A stretch of 64,000 nt of DNA from an uncultured Synechococcus sp. (lineage in GTDB: Bacteria > Cyanobacteriota > Cyanobacteriia > PCC-6307 > Cyanobiaceae), in the NCBI GenBank assembly GCA_913049535.1, contig CAJWYF010000004.1, positions 29,678 to 93,677 on the forward strand, read 5' to 3'. The notes beneath the pieces are model-generated. The model did not search any database, was not told where the DNA came from, and saw only the letters and a program-made list of their open reading frames with translations. Below, piece by piece: positions 1 through 9,493 of the stretch. The stretch's first letter is position 1; each line of letters begins with the position of its first letter. The position numbers were made by a program, and so were the translations under genes.

Positions 1-3000
1 GCGGCAATTCAAAGCGACCAAGCTCCTTGCTGCGCTCCTCAGGATCAAAGACCACCACGGCATTGCCATCCCGCCCACAGGGGAAGTAGCCGTAGGCAAC
101 CCGTGGTGTGAGCAAGCCCTCTTGACGCACACGCGTCATCCACTGCTGCAGAACGGGTTCAGCCTTGTCAATCAGGTCCTGCTCATACGCCTCGCGGCTC
201 TGATCCTTGCTCTTGCGCATCTGCCACTGGCCGGCAAAGAGGGCATTGCGATCGAGGTATGCAAAGACCTCCTCCAGATCGATGGCTGTTTCGTCCAACA
301 CCCGCGTGCCCCAGAAAGGAGGCTCCAGTGCCGGTTCTTCGGCAACGGCCTCCGAGCGTTCACGGCTGACAGGAGCAGCAGGCTGCTCTGGCTCACCGGT
401 GCTCTCCACCTCAGCCGGTTTCGGTTCATCGACACCACTGTCGCCATTGAGACCGAGACCATCGGGAATGGTGCCGAGGAAACCCTTGGTGTTGTCCCAT
501 TCCCCCTCGCGCTTCGCTTCAACCAGTGCATCCATGAAGCGCAGATCAGCAAAGGCATCGCGTCCATAGATCACTTGACCGTTGTAAACCTCACGGCAGT
601 CCTTGTTCACAAACCTTGGTGTGAGTGCTGCTCCTCCAAGAATCACCGGAACGGAGATCCCGGCATCGTTGAAGGACTGCAGGTTGTCCTTCATGAATGC
701 CGTCGATTTCACCAGCAATCCACTCATGGCAATGCAATCAGCCTGGTGTGTTTGCTGAGCTTCGATGATGGCGTCAACGGATTGCTTGATCCCCAGGTTG
801 ACCACCTCGTAACCGTTGTTGGTCAGAATGATGTCGACCAGATTTTTACCGATGTCATGAACATCTCCTTTGACGGTGGCGATCAGAAACTTCGCCTTGG
901 CTGACGACTCACCCTCTGTTTTCTCCATGTGGGGTTCGAGATAAGCCACCGCACTCTTCATCGTTTCAGCGCTTTGCAGCACAAAAGGCAGTTGCATCTG
1001 ACCGGAGCCGAACAGCTCACCAACCACTTTCATGCCATCAAGCAAGAAGGTATTGACGATCTCCAGCGGCTTGTACTGGCTCAAGCCTTCCTCCAGCGCA
1101 GGCTCCAGGCCGATGCGTTCCCCGTCAATGATGTGCTGCTTGAGTCTCTCCTCCACCGGGAGGTCGGCAAGCGAAGGCCCTGAGGCGCGCGCATCCTTCG
1201 TGGAGACGCCCTCAAACAGCTTGGTCAGCTCTGTGAGTGGGTCATAAATGCAAACATCACCGTCAAAGCGACGCTTGTCGTTGATGAGATCACGGCAGAT
1301 CTGCTGGTGCTCATCACTGATCTTCATCAGCGGCAGAATCTTGGCCGGACTGACGATGGCTGCATCCATGCCGGCTTCACAGCAGTCATGCAGGAAGACG
1401 GAGTTCAGCGTGATCCTTGCCGCTGGGGACAAGCCAAAACTGATGTTGCTGACTCCAAGCAGCACATGAACGCCAGGTAGATCGGCGGTGATGCGCCGGA
1501 TCGATTCGATGGTCTCGCAACCATTGCGCCGGTCCTCTTCGATGCCTGTTGAGATCGGCAGGGCCAGGGGGTCGTAAAAGATCTCATGGGCCGGAATGCC
1601 GAATTCCAGCGCGTCACGGTAAGCACGTTGGGCGATCGCAAACTTGCGCTCAGCAGTGCGCGCCATGCCGTCCTCATCAATCGTGCCAACGACCACTCCA
1701 GCGCCGTAGGCGCGTGCGAGCTCCAGCACCTTGAAAAACCGCTCGTCTCCGTCCTCATAGTTGGTGGAGTTCAGCAAACACTTGCCCCCAGCCACCTTGA
1801 GGCCGGCTTCCATTTTTTGCCACTCCGTCGAATCAAGCATCAACGGCAGGTTGACATTGGTGACCAGACGGCTCACCAGCTGGTGCATGTCCCGCTCACC
1901 ATCGCGTCCTACGTAGTCGACGTTGACGTCGAGCACATGGGCGTTTTCCTTGACCTGGCCGCGGGCCACCGCCACGAGTCCGTCCCAGTCCTCCTCATTG
2001 AGCAGATCACGCACTTTGCGGGAGCCACTTGCGTTGAGACGCTCGCCAATGATCAGGAATGAGTTGTCCTGCAGGTAAGGCGTCGTGCCATAGATCGATG
2101 ACACACCTGCCTCGGCTCCAAGCAGGGGCCGGCTCTGCTTGAGCTCCGGTGTCCGGACCGGGCGTTCAGCCGGGGTCATCTCAGCGGAGAGCTCCACGAG
2201 AGCGGCGATGTGAGCCGGGGTAGTACCGCAGCATCCACCGATGACCTGCACGCCGAGATCTTCAATGAAATGGTGCATGGCCATTTTCATCTCCACGGGC
2301 GTGAGCCGGTAGTGGGCCACCCCGCCGACGTTCTCCGGCAGACCTGCATTGGGAATGCAGCTGACCACAAACGGGGCATGGTCACTGAGATAGCGGATGT
2401 GCTCCTTCATCTGCTCAGGACCGGTGGCGCAGTTGAGGCCCAGCACGTCAATGGGAAACGGCTCAAGAATCGAGACGACCGCAGCGATATCTGAGCCCAC
2501 CAGCATCGTGCCGGTGGTTTCCATCGTGACGCTCACCATCAAGGGGCGCCGTTCACCACATTGTTCAAAAGCCGCTTCAATGCCTAATAGCGCCGCCTTG
2601 ATCTGCAGCACGTCCTGACAGGTCTCGATGATGAACAGGTCCACATCACCTGCGAGCAAGCCTTTGGCTTGTTCGGTGAAGGAATCGCGCATTTCATCAA
2701 AGCCGACATGCCCAAGCGTCGGCAGCTTTGTTGTGGGCCCCATGGACCCAGCGACAAACCGCGGCTTTTCGGGCGTGCTGTAGCGGTCAGCCATCTCCCT
2801 GGCCAGGCGAGCCGCTCTGACGTTGAGGTCGAATGCTTCGTTCTGCAGGTCGTATTCGGCCAACACCAGCGACGACGCACCAAAGGTGTCGGTCTCGATC
2901 ACATCGCAACCGGCCTCAAGAAACTGGCGATGCACCTCCTGCACCGCATCAGGCCTTGTGACGACAAGATTCTCGTTGCAGCCTTCCAGAGCGGCGCCAC

Positions 3001-3109
3001 CGAAATCGTCTGGACCCAAGTCCATCTGCTGAAGCGACGTGCCCGTGGCACCGTCAAACACCAGCACCGGCCGCTCCGATGCGTGCAGCCGTTCAAGGAA
3101 CCTGCTCAT
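1..3109 (-). CDS. metH: Cobalamin-dependent methionine synthase (3' end cut by window edge)
   Basis: Transfers a methyl group from methyltetrahydrofolate to homocysteine via cobalamin. About 1036 codons are visible and the C-terminal part lies outside the window. Domains in order: homocysteine-binding barrel with zinc-ligand Cys residues (NCATGP near residue 223, GGCCGTTP near 293), pterin-binding barrel, B12 cap, B12-binding domain with the DVHDIG signature near residue 744, then the start of the reactivation domain. The ATG at 3109 overlaps the ilvE stop in an ATGA junction, which fixes the start and points to co-transcription. An acidic, Ala/Glu-rich linker precedes the reactivation domain. 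Identification is firm. Confidence 0.97.
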   Translation of the reverse strand, partial: MSRFLERLHASERPVLVFDGATGTSLQQMDLGPDDFGGAALEGCNENLVVTRPDAVQEVHRQFLEAGCDVIETDTFGASSLVLAEYDLQNEAFDLNVRAARLAREMADRYSTPEKPRFVAGSMGPTTKLPTLGHVGFDEMRDSFTEQAKGLLAGDVDLFIIETCQDVLQIKAALLGIEAAFEQCGERRPLMVSVTMETTGTMLVGSDIAAVVSILEPFPIDVLGLNCATGPEQMKEHIRYLSDHAPFVVSCIPNAGLPENVGGVAHYRLTPVEMKMAMHHFIEDLGVQVIGGCCGTTPAHIAALVELSAEMTPAERPVRTPELKQSRPLLGAEAGVSSIYGTTPYLQDNSFLIIGERLNASGSRKVRDLLNEEDWDGLVAVARGQVKENAHVLDVNVDYVGRDGERDMHQLVSRLVTNVNLPLMLDSTEWQKMEAGLKVAGGKCLLNSTNYEDGDERFFKVLELARAYGAGVVVGTIDEDGMARTAERKFAIAQRAYRDALEFGIPAHEIFYDPLALPISTGIEEDRRNGCETIESIRRITADLPGVHVLLGVSNISFGLSPAARITLNSVFLHDCCEAGMDAAIVSPAKILPLMKISDEHQQICRDLINDKRRFDGDVCIYDPLTELTKLFEGVSTKDARASGPSLADLPVEERLKQHIIDGERIGLEPALEEGLSQYKPLEIVNTFLLDGMKVVGELFGSGQMQLPFVLQSAETMKSAVAYLEPHMEKTEGESSAKAKFLIATVKGDVHDIGKNLVDIILTNNGYEVVNLGIKQSVDAIIEAQQTHQADCIAMSGLLVKSTAFMKDNLQSFNDAGISVPVILGGAALTPRFVNKDCREVYNGQVIYGRDAFADLRFMDALVEAKREGEWDNTKGFLGTIPDGLGLNGDSGVDEPKPAEVESTGEPEQPAAPVSRERSEAVAEEPALEPPFWGTRVLDETAIDLEEVFAYLDRNALFAGQWQMRKSKDQSREAYEQDLIDKAEPVLQQWMTRVRQEGLLTPRVAYGYFPCGRDGNAVVVFDPEERSKELGRFELP

Positions 3110-4023
3110 CCGTCCAGCCGCACCCGAGTCACCCACCCCTCAAAGTTAGGGTCTCGCCCCTCGGTGATGGCGGTCAGTTGCTCACGCAAGGCATTCATGA
3201 TCGGTCTCTCACCGCCCAGATCGGTGCATTCCACCCGTCTGATCGGTGTGATCTTGGCGGCAGTGCCGGTCAGGAAGACCTCATCGGCAATGAACAGTTC
3301 GCTCTTATCAATCGGCCTCTCCACCACCGTGTAGCCCATGTGACGGGCCAGTTCGATCACGCTGGCGCGGGTGATGCCCTCGAGGATGTCCTGGTCCACC
3401 CCTGGGGTGAAGAGCACACCGTCGCGGATGATGAACAGGTTCATGCCGCTGGCCTCACTCACCTTGCCGCGGGTGTTGAGCAGCAACGCCTCATCAAAAC
3501 CACTCTTGACCGCTTCTGTCTTGGCCAGGGAGCTGGTGATGTACGCGCCGCTGATTTTTCCTCGCAGCGGCAGGGAACGATCTTCCTGACGGGTCCAGGA
3601 ACTGATGCGGCAACTCACCCCATCTGGTGAGAGGTAATCCCCGAGCTCCAGGCCATAAATCAAAAAGTCAGTTTCGATGTCATGCAATCTCGGGGCGATG
3701 CCCAGATCTGATGTGTAGACGAACGGCCTCAGGTAGATCGGGCAGCTGGGACGGTTGGCCTTCAGGAAGGTCCTGACGGCCTCAAGGATCGTTTCAGGGG
3801 CCAGCTCCGTCAGCAGCAGGTGGGCGCTCTGACTCAGGCGTCTGGCGTGGCGATCTGCCCGAAACAGGAGAATCTCAGCTGGATCTTGCGGGTTGGGCAG
3901 GGCTCGCATGCCCCCGAAAGCCGCTGTGCCGTAGTGCAGGGCGTGCGTCGCGATCGAGAGGGTCGCTTCAGCGAAAGGCACGCACTGACCACCGAACCAG
4001 GCGTAGGGCAGAAAGCGAGGCAT
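3106..4023 (-). CDS. ilvE: Branched-chain amino acid aminotransferase
   Basis: Class IV PLP aminotransferase of 305 residues, catalysing the last transamination step to Leu, Ile and Val. The PLP lysine is in [12 protein letters not shown]. The family blocks EASGMNLF and LEGITR follow. The reading frame stays open upstream to 4155, but that stretch would overlap the divergent cobN, and the family N-terminus begins at [10 protein letters not shown], so 4023 is chosen as start. It is upstream of metH with a 4-base overlap, so the two are probably one transcript. The 56 bases to cobN must hold both promoters. Confidence 0.94.
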   Translation of the reverse strand: MPRFLPYAWFGGQCVPFAEATLSIATHALHYGTAAFGGMRALPNPQDPAEILLFRADRHARRLSQSAHLLLTELAPETILEAVRTFLKANRPSCPIYLRPFVYTSDLGIAPRLHDIETDFLIYGLELGDYLSPDGVSCRISSWTRQEDRSLPLRGKISGAYITSSLAKTEAVKSGFDEALLLNTRGKVSEASGMNLFIIRDGVLFTPGVDQDILEGITRASVIELARHMGYTVVERPIDKSELFIADEVFLTGTAAKITPIRRVECTDLGGERPIMNALREQLTAITEGRDPNFEGWVTRVRLDG

Positions 4024-4079
4024 AGGGCTGGGCTGACCAGGGTGGATCTTCTCATCCCCTGCTGCAGCAGGATGGTTCG

Positions 4080-7000
4080 ATGCACAGGCTGGCCGCGCTT
4101 CCGGGCGATCCCCGAGATGATGATGTCCTGCTGGTGGAGCAGCGGTCGGCGCCATTGCTGCTGCTCACCAGTGCAGACAGCGATCTCAAACTTCTCTCCG
4201 AACGCCTTGGTGCTGAGGCAGATCCGCCGATGCGGGGACTGAATCTCGCCAGCCTTCAGCACCCCGCCGCGGTTGATCACTACCTGCGCAGCAGCCTCGG
4301 TGGCACCGCCCTTGTTCTGGTCAGGCTGCTGGGTGGTCGCGGTCACTGGAGCTACGGACTTGAGCAGCTGAGGGCATGGAGTTCAGCAGCCCAAGGCCGA
4401 ACCCTGGTGGTCATGGCCGGGACCAGCGACGGTGCAATGGAGCTGGCGTCGCTCAGCTCCATTGATCCTTCCATTGCTCTGGCTCTTGGGCGCTGCCTGC
4501 AAGAGGGCGGTCCCGAGAACATGGACCAAGTGCTGAACTGGTGCCGCAGCTGGATGGCCGGTGCGTCGCCGGCTGCCCCCGAGGTCCAGCCTTTGCAGGA
4601 TCCCCAGGCCCATGACTGGCGGCAGGACGCAGGCCCCCGCGTCGGGGTCATCCTCTACCGGGCGCTGCTGAGCAGCGCGGATCTCGATCTCGCCGACGCC
4701 ACACTGGACGCGTTGCGGCGTCAGGGACTCTGCCCGCGTCTGCTGCTGGTCAGCGGTCTTAGGGACCGGGCGATTCAGCAGGCCGTTGCGCGCCTGCTGC
4801 AGCGTGAACAGGTTCAGGCCGTGCTCTGCGGCACAGGTTTTGCCTCAGTCCAGGCTGATCAAGCCGGCGATGGCGCCCCGCTCTGGCGTGAGCTGGCAGT
4901 CCCTGTGCTGCAGCTGCTCAGCAGCACAGGCCCCAGGCAGCGATGGGAGCAAAGCAGCGTCGGGCTCTCACCCCTTGATCTGAGCATGCAGGTGGCTCTG
5001 CCAGAGCTGGACGGTCGTCTTGGCACCCGCATCGGCAGTTTCAAGGAACTGCGTCGTGCCGATCCGCAGCTGCAATGCGCCATCCAGAGCTATGAGCCCG
5101 ATGCGGAAGCCCTGGACTGGTGCGCTGAACTCACCGCCCGTTGGATCCATCTGCGCAGCCTGGATGCAGCGGCCAAACGGGTGGCCGTGGTGCTGGCGAA
5201 TTACCCGACGCGCAATTCCAGGCTGGCCAATGGCGTCGGCCTCGACACGCCAGCCAGTGCTGTTCAACTGCTGCATTGGCTCGAGGCTGAGGGCTACGAC
5301 CTGGGCGGTTGTGAGCTGCCGGGGACGTCTCAAGCGCTGATCAGCGCCCTGACAGCAGGACGCACGCCCGACGCTGAAAGTTGGCATCTCTCTGCCTGCA
5401 GCCACCTCAGCCTTGAGGCCTATCGCCATTGGTGGGACGAGCTCGAGCCCTCCGCGCGCGAGCGGCTGGAAGAGCGCTGGGGAACGCCTGAGCAGGACCC
5501 CAGCCTGGAAGCCGCAGGCTTTCCCATCGCCGGTGTTCGTTACGGCTCGGTGGTGATCATGTTGCAGCCATCACGGGGCTATGACCGTGATCCAAGCCTG
5601 AGCTATCACAGCCCGGATCTACCGCCCACCCACGCGTATCTGGCCCACTACCTCTGGCTGAGAACCAGCTTCAGGGCTGATGTGTTGTTGCACCTGGGCA
5701 AACATGGAAACCTCGAGTGGCTCCCTGGTAAGGGCATTGGCCAGTCCAGCGGCTGCTATCCCCAGCTGGCCCTCGGACCCTTGCCCCACCTCTACCCATT
5801 CATCGTCAATGACCCCGGAGAAGGGTCCCAGGCCAAACGCCGCAGCCAGGCGCTGATCCTTGATCACCTCACGCCACCACTGGGACGGGCAGGGCTCTAC
5901 GGCCCCCTGGCTGAACTGGAGGGACTGCTGGATGAGTACTGGGAAGCGCAGCAACTGGGCAGTGAGCGGACGCCGTTGCTCGAGCAACGGCTGAAAGTCG
6001 AGCTCAAAGCACTGGAATTGCCCTGTGGCGGCGAGACGCTGCTGGAGCAGCTCGATGGCGTGGATGGCTACCTCTGCGAACTCAAGGAGGCCCAGATCCG
6101 CACCGGTCTGCACATCTATGGACAAGCACCCCAGCCGGGTGCTTTCCAGGAGCTGCTGTTGGCCCTCGCACGGGCCCCTGGCGGGCAGCGCCTCGGTCTG
6201 ACGAGGGCCCTGGCCGAGGATCTGCGGCTGAGTTTTGATCCCTGGGTGGCTCAGGAGTCTGAGGCCCTGACGGCTGAGGACCTCGCCATGCTTCAGACAC
6301 TGGCGCCGGAGAACACCACGCTCCGGTTGGTTGGCGATGGCATCACAGCTCTTGAAAAGCTTGCTGCCTCACTGCTGGCTGACCCCGAGCAGCGGCCACC
6401 AGGGCCGAGCAGCAAAAGCGAAATGGAACGCATCCGCGCGCAGCTTGAACCCCGTCTGGTGGCCTGCGCTGCGGCTGAACGCCACAACCTGATGGCCGCG
6501 TTGCGTGGTGAGCGGGTGGAGGCAGGACCATCCGGTGCCCCAACCCGCGGTCGCCCTGATGTGCTGCCCACAGGGCGCAACTTCTACGCTGTTGATCTGC
6601 GCTCCGTGCCAACCGAGGCGGCCTGGGATCTTGGTCGCCGCGCTGCAGAAGCCCTGCTGGATCAGCATCTGCAGGCAGAGGGAGAGCATCTCCAGCATCT
6701 GGCCCTCTCGATCTGGGGCACCAGCACGATGCGCAGCGGTGGCGATGACGTGGCCCAGGTGCTGGCCCTGATGGGGGTTCGCCCCCGTTGGGACGGCCCG
6801 AGCCGGCGCATGGCCGGCCTGGAACTGATTCCAGTGGGCGCTCTGGGTCGGCCCCGCGTGCGGGTGACTGTCAGGATCTCTGGCTTTTTCCGTGACGCCT
6901 TTCCCCAACTCATCACCTGGTTGAACCAGGCTGCTGAACTGGTGGGTGGTCACACACCCGCTGAGCAGCGCTGGTGCTCGGTGTATGGCTCAGCGCCTGG

Positions 7001-7712
7001 GGCCTATGGCGCGGGTCTTCAGGGTCTGATTGACAGTGGCCAGTGGGAGAGCGCTGATGATCTGGCCGAGGCCTTTTTGAACTGGAGTCAGTGGAACTAC
7101 GACCAGGGGCCTGAGGGCATCAGCGATCGCTCCGGCATTGAGCAACGGCTCAAGCAGGTTCAACTTGTGCTCCACAACCAGGACAACCGGGAGCATGACC
7201 TGCTGGATTCAGACGATTACTACCAGTTCCAAGGCGGGCTCAGCGCCGCTGTGCAGCGCCTCAGCGGCAGCAGGCCCGCCCTGTGGCATGGCGACCACTC
7301 AAGGCCGGAGCGACCGCGCCCCAGGCCCTTATCCCTTGAGCTTGATCGCGTGATTCGCAGCCGCATGCTGAATCCCCGCTGGATCGAGGGGATGCAACGG
7401 CATGGATATAAAGGCGGATTTGAGTTGGCTGCCAGCCTCGATTACCTCTTCGCCTATGACGCCTGCACCGACCTGGTGCCGGACTGGTCCTACAGCGCGA
7501 TCTGCAGCACGTGGTTACAGAACCCGAAGCTCGAGAGCTTCCTCAGGCAGCACAACCCATGGGCACTGCGTGACATGGCAGAACGACTGTTGGAGGCCCA
7601 CCACCGGGGCTTGTGGACCTCCCCTGATGACGGTCAATTGGATCACCTCAGGGATCTGGTGATCAGCAGTGAGGGGCAGATCGAGCAGGGCTGGGGAGGT
7701 GAGGAGCGGTAA
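4080..7712 (+). CDS. cobN: Cobaltochelatase large subunit CobN
   Basis: A 1210-residue member of the CobN/ChlH/BchH chelatase large-subunit family, the ATP-dependent metal-inserting subunit that puts cobalt into the corrin ring in aerobic cobalamin synthesis. The family block LLHLGKHGNLEWLPGKG lies near residue 540, followed by long conserved stretches such as NFYAVDLRSVP and WGTSTMRSGGDDVAQVL. The length is nearer CobN than ChlH (usually about 1330). It is divergent from ilvE-metH, and MetH uses cobalamin, so the arrangement is functionally coherent. The AAA partner subunits are not in the window. The gene ends 3 bases from a convergent unknown gene. Confidence 0.93.
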   Translation: MHRLAALPGDPRDDDVLLVEQRSAPLLLLTSADSDLKLLSERLGAEADPPMRGLNLASLQHPAAVDHYLRSSLGGTALVLVRLLGGRGHWSYGLEQLRAWSSAAQGRTLVVMAGTSDGAMELASLSSIDPSIALALGRCLQEGGPENMDQVLNWCRSWMAGASPAAPEVQPLQDPQAHDWRQDAGPRVGVILYRALLSSADLDLADATLDALRRQGLCPRLLLVSGLRDRAIQQAVARLLQREQVQAVLCGTGFASVQADQAGDGAPLWRELAVPVLQLLSSTGPRQRWEQSSVGLSPLDLSMQVALPELDGRLGTRIGSFKELRRADPQLQCAIQSYEPDAEALDWCAELTARWIHLRSLDAAAKRVAVVLANYPTRNSRLANGVGLDTPASAVQLLHWLEAEGYDLGGCELPGTSQALISALTAGRTPDAESWHLSACSHLSLEAYRHWWDELEPSARERLEERWGTPEQDPSLEAAGFPIAGVRYGSVVIMLQPSRGYDRDPSLSYHSPDLPPTHAYLAHYLWLRTSFRADVLLHLGKHGNLEWLPGKGIGQSSGCYPQLALGPLPHLYPFIVNDPGEGSQAKRRSQALILDHLTPPLGRAGLYGPLAELEGLLDEYWEAQQLGSERTPLLEQRLKVELKALELPCGGETLLEQLDGVDGYLCELKEAQIRTGLHIYGQAPQPGAFQELLLALARAPGGQRLGLTRALAEDLRLSFDPWVAQESEALTAEDLAMLQTLAPENTTLRLVGDGITALEKLAASLLADPEQRPPGPSSKSEMERIRAQLEPRLVACAAAERHNLMAALRGERVEAGPSGAPTRGRPDVLPTGRNFYAVDLRSVPTEAAWDLGRRAAEALLDQHLQAEGEHLQHLALSIWGTSTMRSGGDDVAQVLALMGVRPRWDGPSRRMAGLELIPVGALGRPRVRVTVRISGFFRDAFPQLITWLNQAAELVGGHTPAEQRWCSVYGSAPGAYGAGLQGLIDSGQWESADDLAEAFLNWSQWNYDQGPEGISDRSGIEQRLKQVQLVLHNQDNREHDLLDSDDYYQFQGGLSAAVQRLSGSRPALWHGDHSRPERPRPRPLSLELDRVIRSRMLNPRWIEGMQRHGYKGGFELAASLDYLFAYDACTDLVPDWSYSAICSTWLQNPKLESFLRQHNPWALRDMAERLLEAHHRGLWTSPDDGQLDHLRDLVISSEGQIEQGWGGEER

Positions 7713-7715
7713 ACC

Positions 7716-8228
7716 TCAGCGCAGGTCACGCAGCATGTCCTTGAAAGGATCAATCGATCCGGGCTTGGCCGATGGAGCGCCACTGACAGGCTTGGGCTCA
7801 GGCGCTGCAGGGGCCGATGGTGCCTTGACATCACCCTTGGAAGCCGTCCCAGGCACGTTGGTACCCGTCACTGCAGTGCCCTTGATGCGGTTCTGCAGTT
7901 CCTCCTGCGTCATGGTCTGAGCAAAGGTCTTCTTCACCGGCTTGGGAACACCCGGGTCGATGCGCATGGCGGCTGGATCGGGAGCCTGTGATTCCGGCAG
8001 GCCATCGGAGACGCGCTGCAGACGATTTTCCATCGAGGCCACTTCCTCGATGCGCTCCTTGGTGCCGGGGTTGTCAGCCGTTCCGGGGAACGTGCGCCGG
8101 ATGCTGTTGGAGCGGCGCATGAAGTCCACGTCCCCCAGGCTGCTGGCTTTATCAGGTTCGAGGAAAAAGCTCTTTTCCGTGTTGTCTTCTTCGCCGGGCT
8201 TACGGCGGAATCGATCAAAGAGACCCAT
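7716..8228 (-). CDS. Conserved hypothetical protein, Pro/Ala-rich C-terminus
   Basis: A 170-residue soluble protein beginning MGLFDRFRRKPGEED. The N-terminal part is charged and contains RRTFPGT, followed by a short helical segment (AQTMTQEELQNRIKG) and a low-complexity Ala/Pro/Lys tail ending in DPFKDMLRDLR. No catalytic motif or membrane segment is visible. It is the last gene of a minus-strand run (photolyase-like, hemJ, PHP protein) and lies 25 bases after the PHP gene. Function unknown. The ordered N-terminus and coding-like composition support a real gene. Confidence 0.75.
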   Translation of the reverse strand: MGLFDRFRRKPGEEDNTEKSFFLEPDKASSLGDVDFMRRSNSIRRTFPGTADNPGTKERIEEVASMENRLQRVSDGLPESQAPDPAAMRIDPGVPKPVKKTFAQTMTQEELQNRIKGTAVTGTNVPGTASKGDVKAPSAPAAPEPKPVSGAPSAKPGSIDPFKDMLRDLR

Positions 8229-8253
8229 GGCAGCCGATAGGAGTGCAGAGAAC

Positions 8254-8919
8254 CTAGCGGCCCTTCAGGCTGAACCCGTGGGAATCAGTCCCACATGTCT
8301 GCAAAAGGTTGAGTTCATCGGCCAGGGCTGCCACTCGCTCACAGATCAAGGGGCTCGGCCGCCAGCTCGGCAGCATTTCGTAGTCGTACCAGCATTCGGC
8401 CCCATCGAAGCCCAGGGCCGCGGCAGATCGCATCAACGGAATGAAGCTGATGCGATAGCGAGCGGGGTGGGCCAGGACCGCCAAACCGTTGGCGGCATGA
8501 ATGGCCTTGACCACCTCTGCGGCTTCGAGGTGGTCACCGATGACTGTGTCGCCCTGCAGGTACGGCTGGATCGCAGTGTCATCAGGCTCGTAGCCCAGGG
8601 CCAGCACATGAACCAGGCAGGTCTCGAGCACGCAACTGATCTCAGTGCCTGTCCATAGCGTTGGCACCGTCATCCCCTGCTGCTGCAACTGCTGCAGGCG
8701 GGCAGCAACACCGCCATGGGCGCCGATGCTGTGGTGGTCGGTGACAGCGAAATGCTGCAGCCCCAGCTCAACGGCTTGATCAGCAATGGCCTCAGCCGAG
8801 AGGCTCCCATCACTCCAGAGGCTGTGGCAGTGAAAATTCAGCTGATGCGGACAGCTGCCTGAATCCACCTGGGCCAGAACATCAACCAGGGGATGGGGGT
8901 CGCTGGGCTTATGCCGCAT
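8254..8919 (-). CDS. PHP-domain metal-dependent phosphoesterase
   Basis: A 221-residue protein of the PHP superfamily (polymerase and histidinol phosphatase type, TrpH/YciV-like). Metal-binding motifs run in the expected order: NFHCHSLWSDGS, FAVTDHHS, LAHPARYR and the C-terminal GTDSHGF. YciV-type relatives are 5'-3' exonucleases or nucleotide phosphatases; the substrate cannot be read here. The ATG at 8919 lies inside the end of hemJ, so translation is probably coupled. An earlier in-frame start would overlap hemJ further and lacks family similarity. Confidence 0.9.
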   Translation of the reverse strand: MRHKPSDPHPLVDVLAQVDSGSCPHQLNFHCHSLWSDGSLSAEAIADQAVELGLQHFAVTDHHSIGAHGGVAARLQQLQQQGMTVPTLWTGTEISCVLETCLVHVLALGYEPDDTAIQPYLQGDTVIGDHLEAAEVVKAIHAANGLAVLAHPARYRISFIPLMRSAAALGFDGAECWYDYEMLPSWRPSPLICERVAALADELNLLQTCGTDSHGFSLKGR

Positions 8920-9493
8920 GGCTTGCCTCCCGCTCAGCACGCAGACGGCGCCAACGGGCATAGAACTGTATGGACCCTGCCATGAAAACAACCAGGCCGG
9001 CGGTCAGCCAGGTGGCTGCACCGGTCGGGAATTGCTGTTTGAACACAACCAGCAGCACCACGATCACCAACAACAGGGTGGGTAGTTCGTTGAGCGCCCG
9101 CAGTTGACGGCCGCTCCAGCCGCACTCCTGCCGGCTGAGCTGCCCCATCAGCCGGTAGCAAAGCCAGTGGTAAGCAAGCAGCCCCAAGACGAAAGCCAGC
9201 TTGGCGTGCATCCACCCCTGTTTGAGCCAGGCGGGATTGCCGAGCAGGAGACCCACGGCGCAGAAGACCGTGACCGCCATCCCCGGCGTGGTGATGATGT
9301 TGGCCAGGCGGCGCTCCATCAGACCGTATTGCTGCTCAAAGGCGGCGCGGATCGGAGGCTCGTGCTCAGCGGCCTCGATGTGATAGATGAACAGCCGCAC
9401 CAGGTAGAACAGCCCGGCAAACCAGACCACAACGCCAACGATGTGGAAGGTTTTGAACCAGAGATAGCTCTCTGGAGGCAGGCTCAAGAGCAT
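8909..9493 (-). CDS. hemJ: Protoporphyrinogen IX oxidase HemJ
   Basis: A 194-residue membrane protein of the HemJ (UPF0093) family, the heme-containing protoporphyrinogen oxidase used by most cyanobacteria for heme and chlorophyll synthesis. Diagnostic blocks are WFKTFHIVGVVVWFAGLFYL near the N-terminus, then GWMHAKL and YHWLCYR, which carry conserved His and Lys residues. About five hydrophobic helices are visible. The ATG at 9493 overlaps the end of the upstream photolyase-like gene by 10 bases, and the stop overlaps the PHP gene, so it sits inside an operon. Confidence 0.93.
   Translation of the reverse strand: MLLSLPPESYLWFKTFHIVGVVVWFAGLFYLVRLFIYHIEAAEHEPPIRAAFEQQYGLMERRLANIITTPGMAVTVFCAVGLLLGNPAWLKQGWMHAKLAFVLGLLAYHWLCYRLMGQLSRQECGWSGRQLRALNELPTLLLVIVVLLVVFKQQFPTGAATWLTAGLVVFMAGSIQFYARWRRLRAEREASHAA

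Noticed and set aside
122..904. Plus-strand open frame of 260 codons at the window start
   Set aside because: It lies entirely within metH on the other strand, whose B12-binding motif falls in the same bases.
4024..4155. 44-residue N-terminal extension of IlvE
   Set aside because: It would overlap the start of the divergent cobN and has no similarity to aminotransferase N-termini; the ATG at 4023 fits the family.
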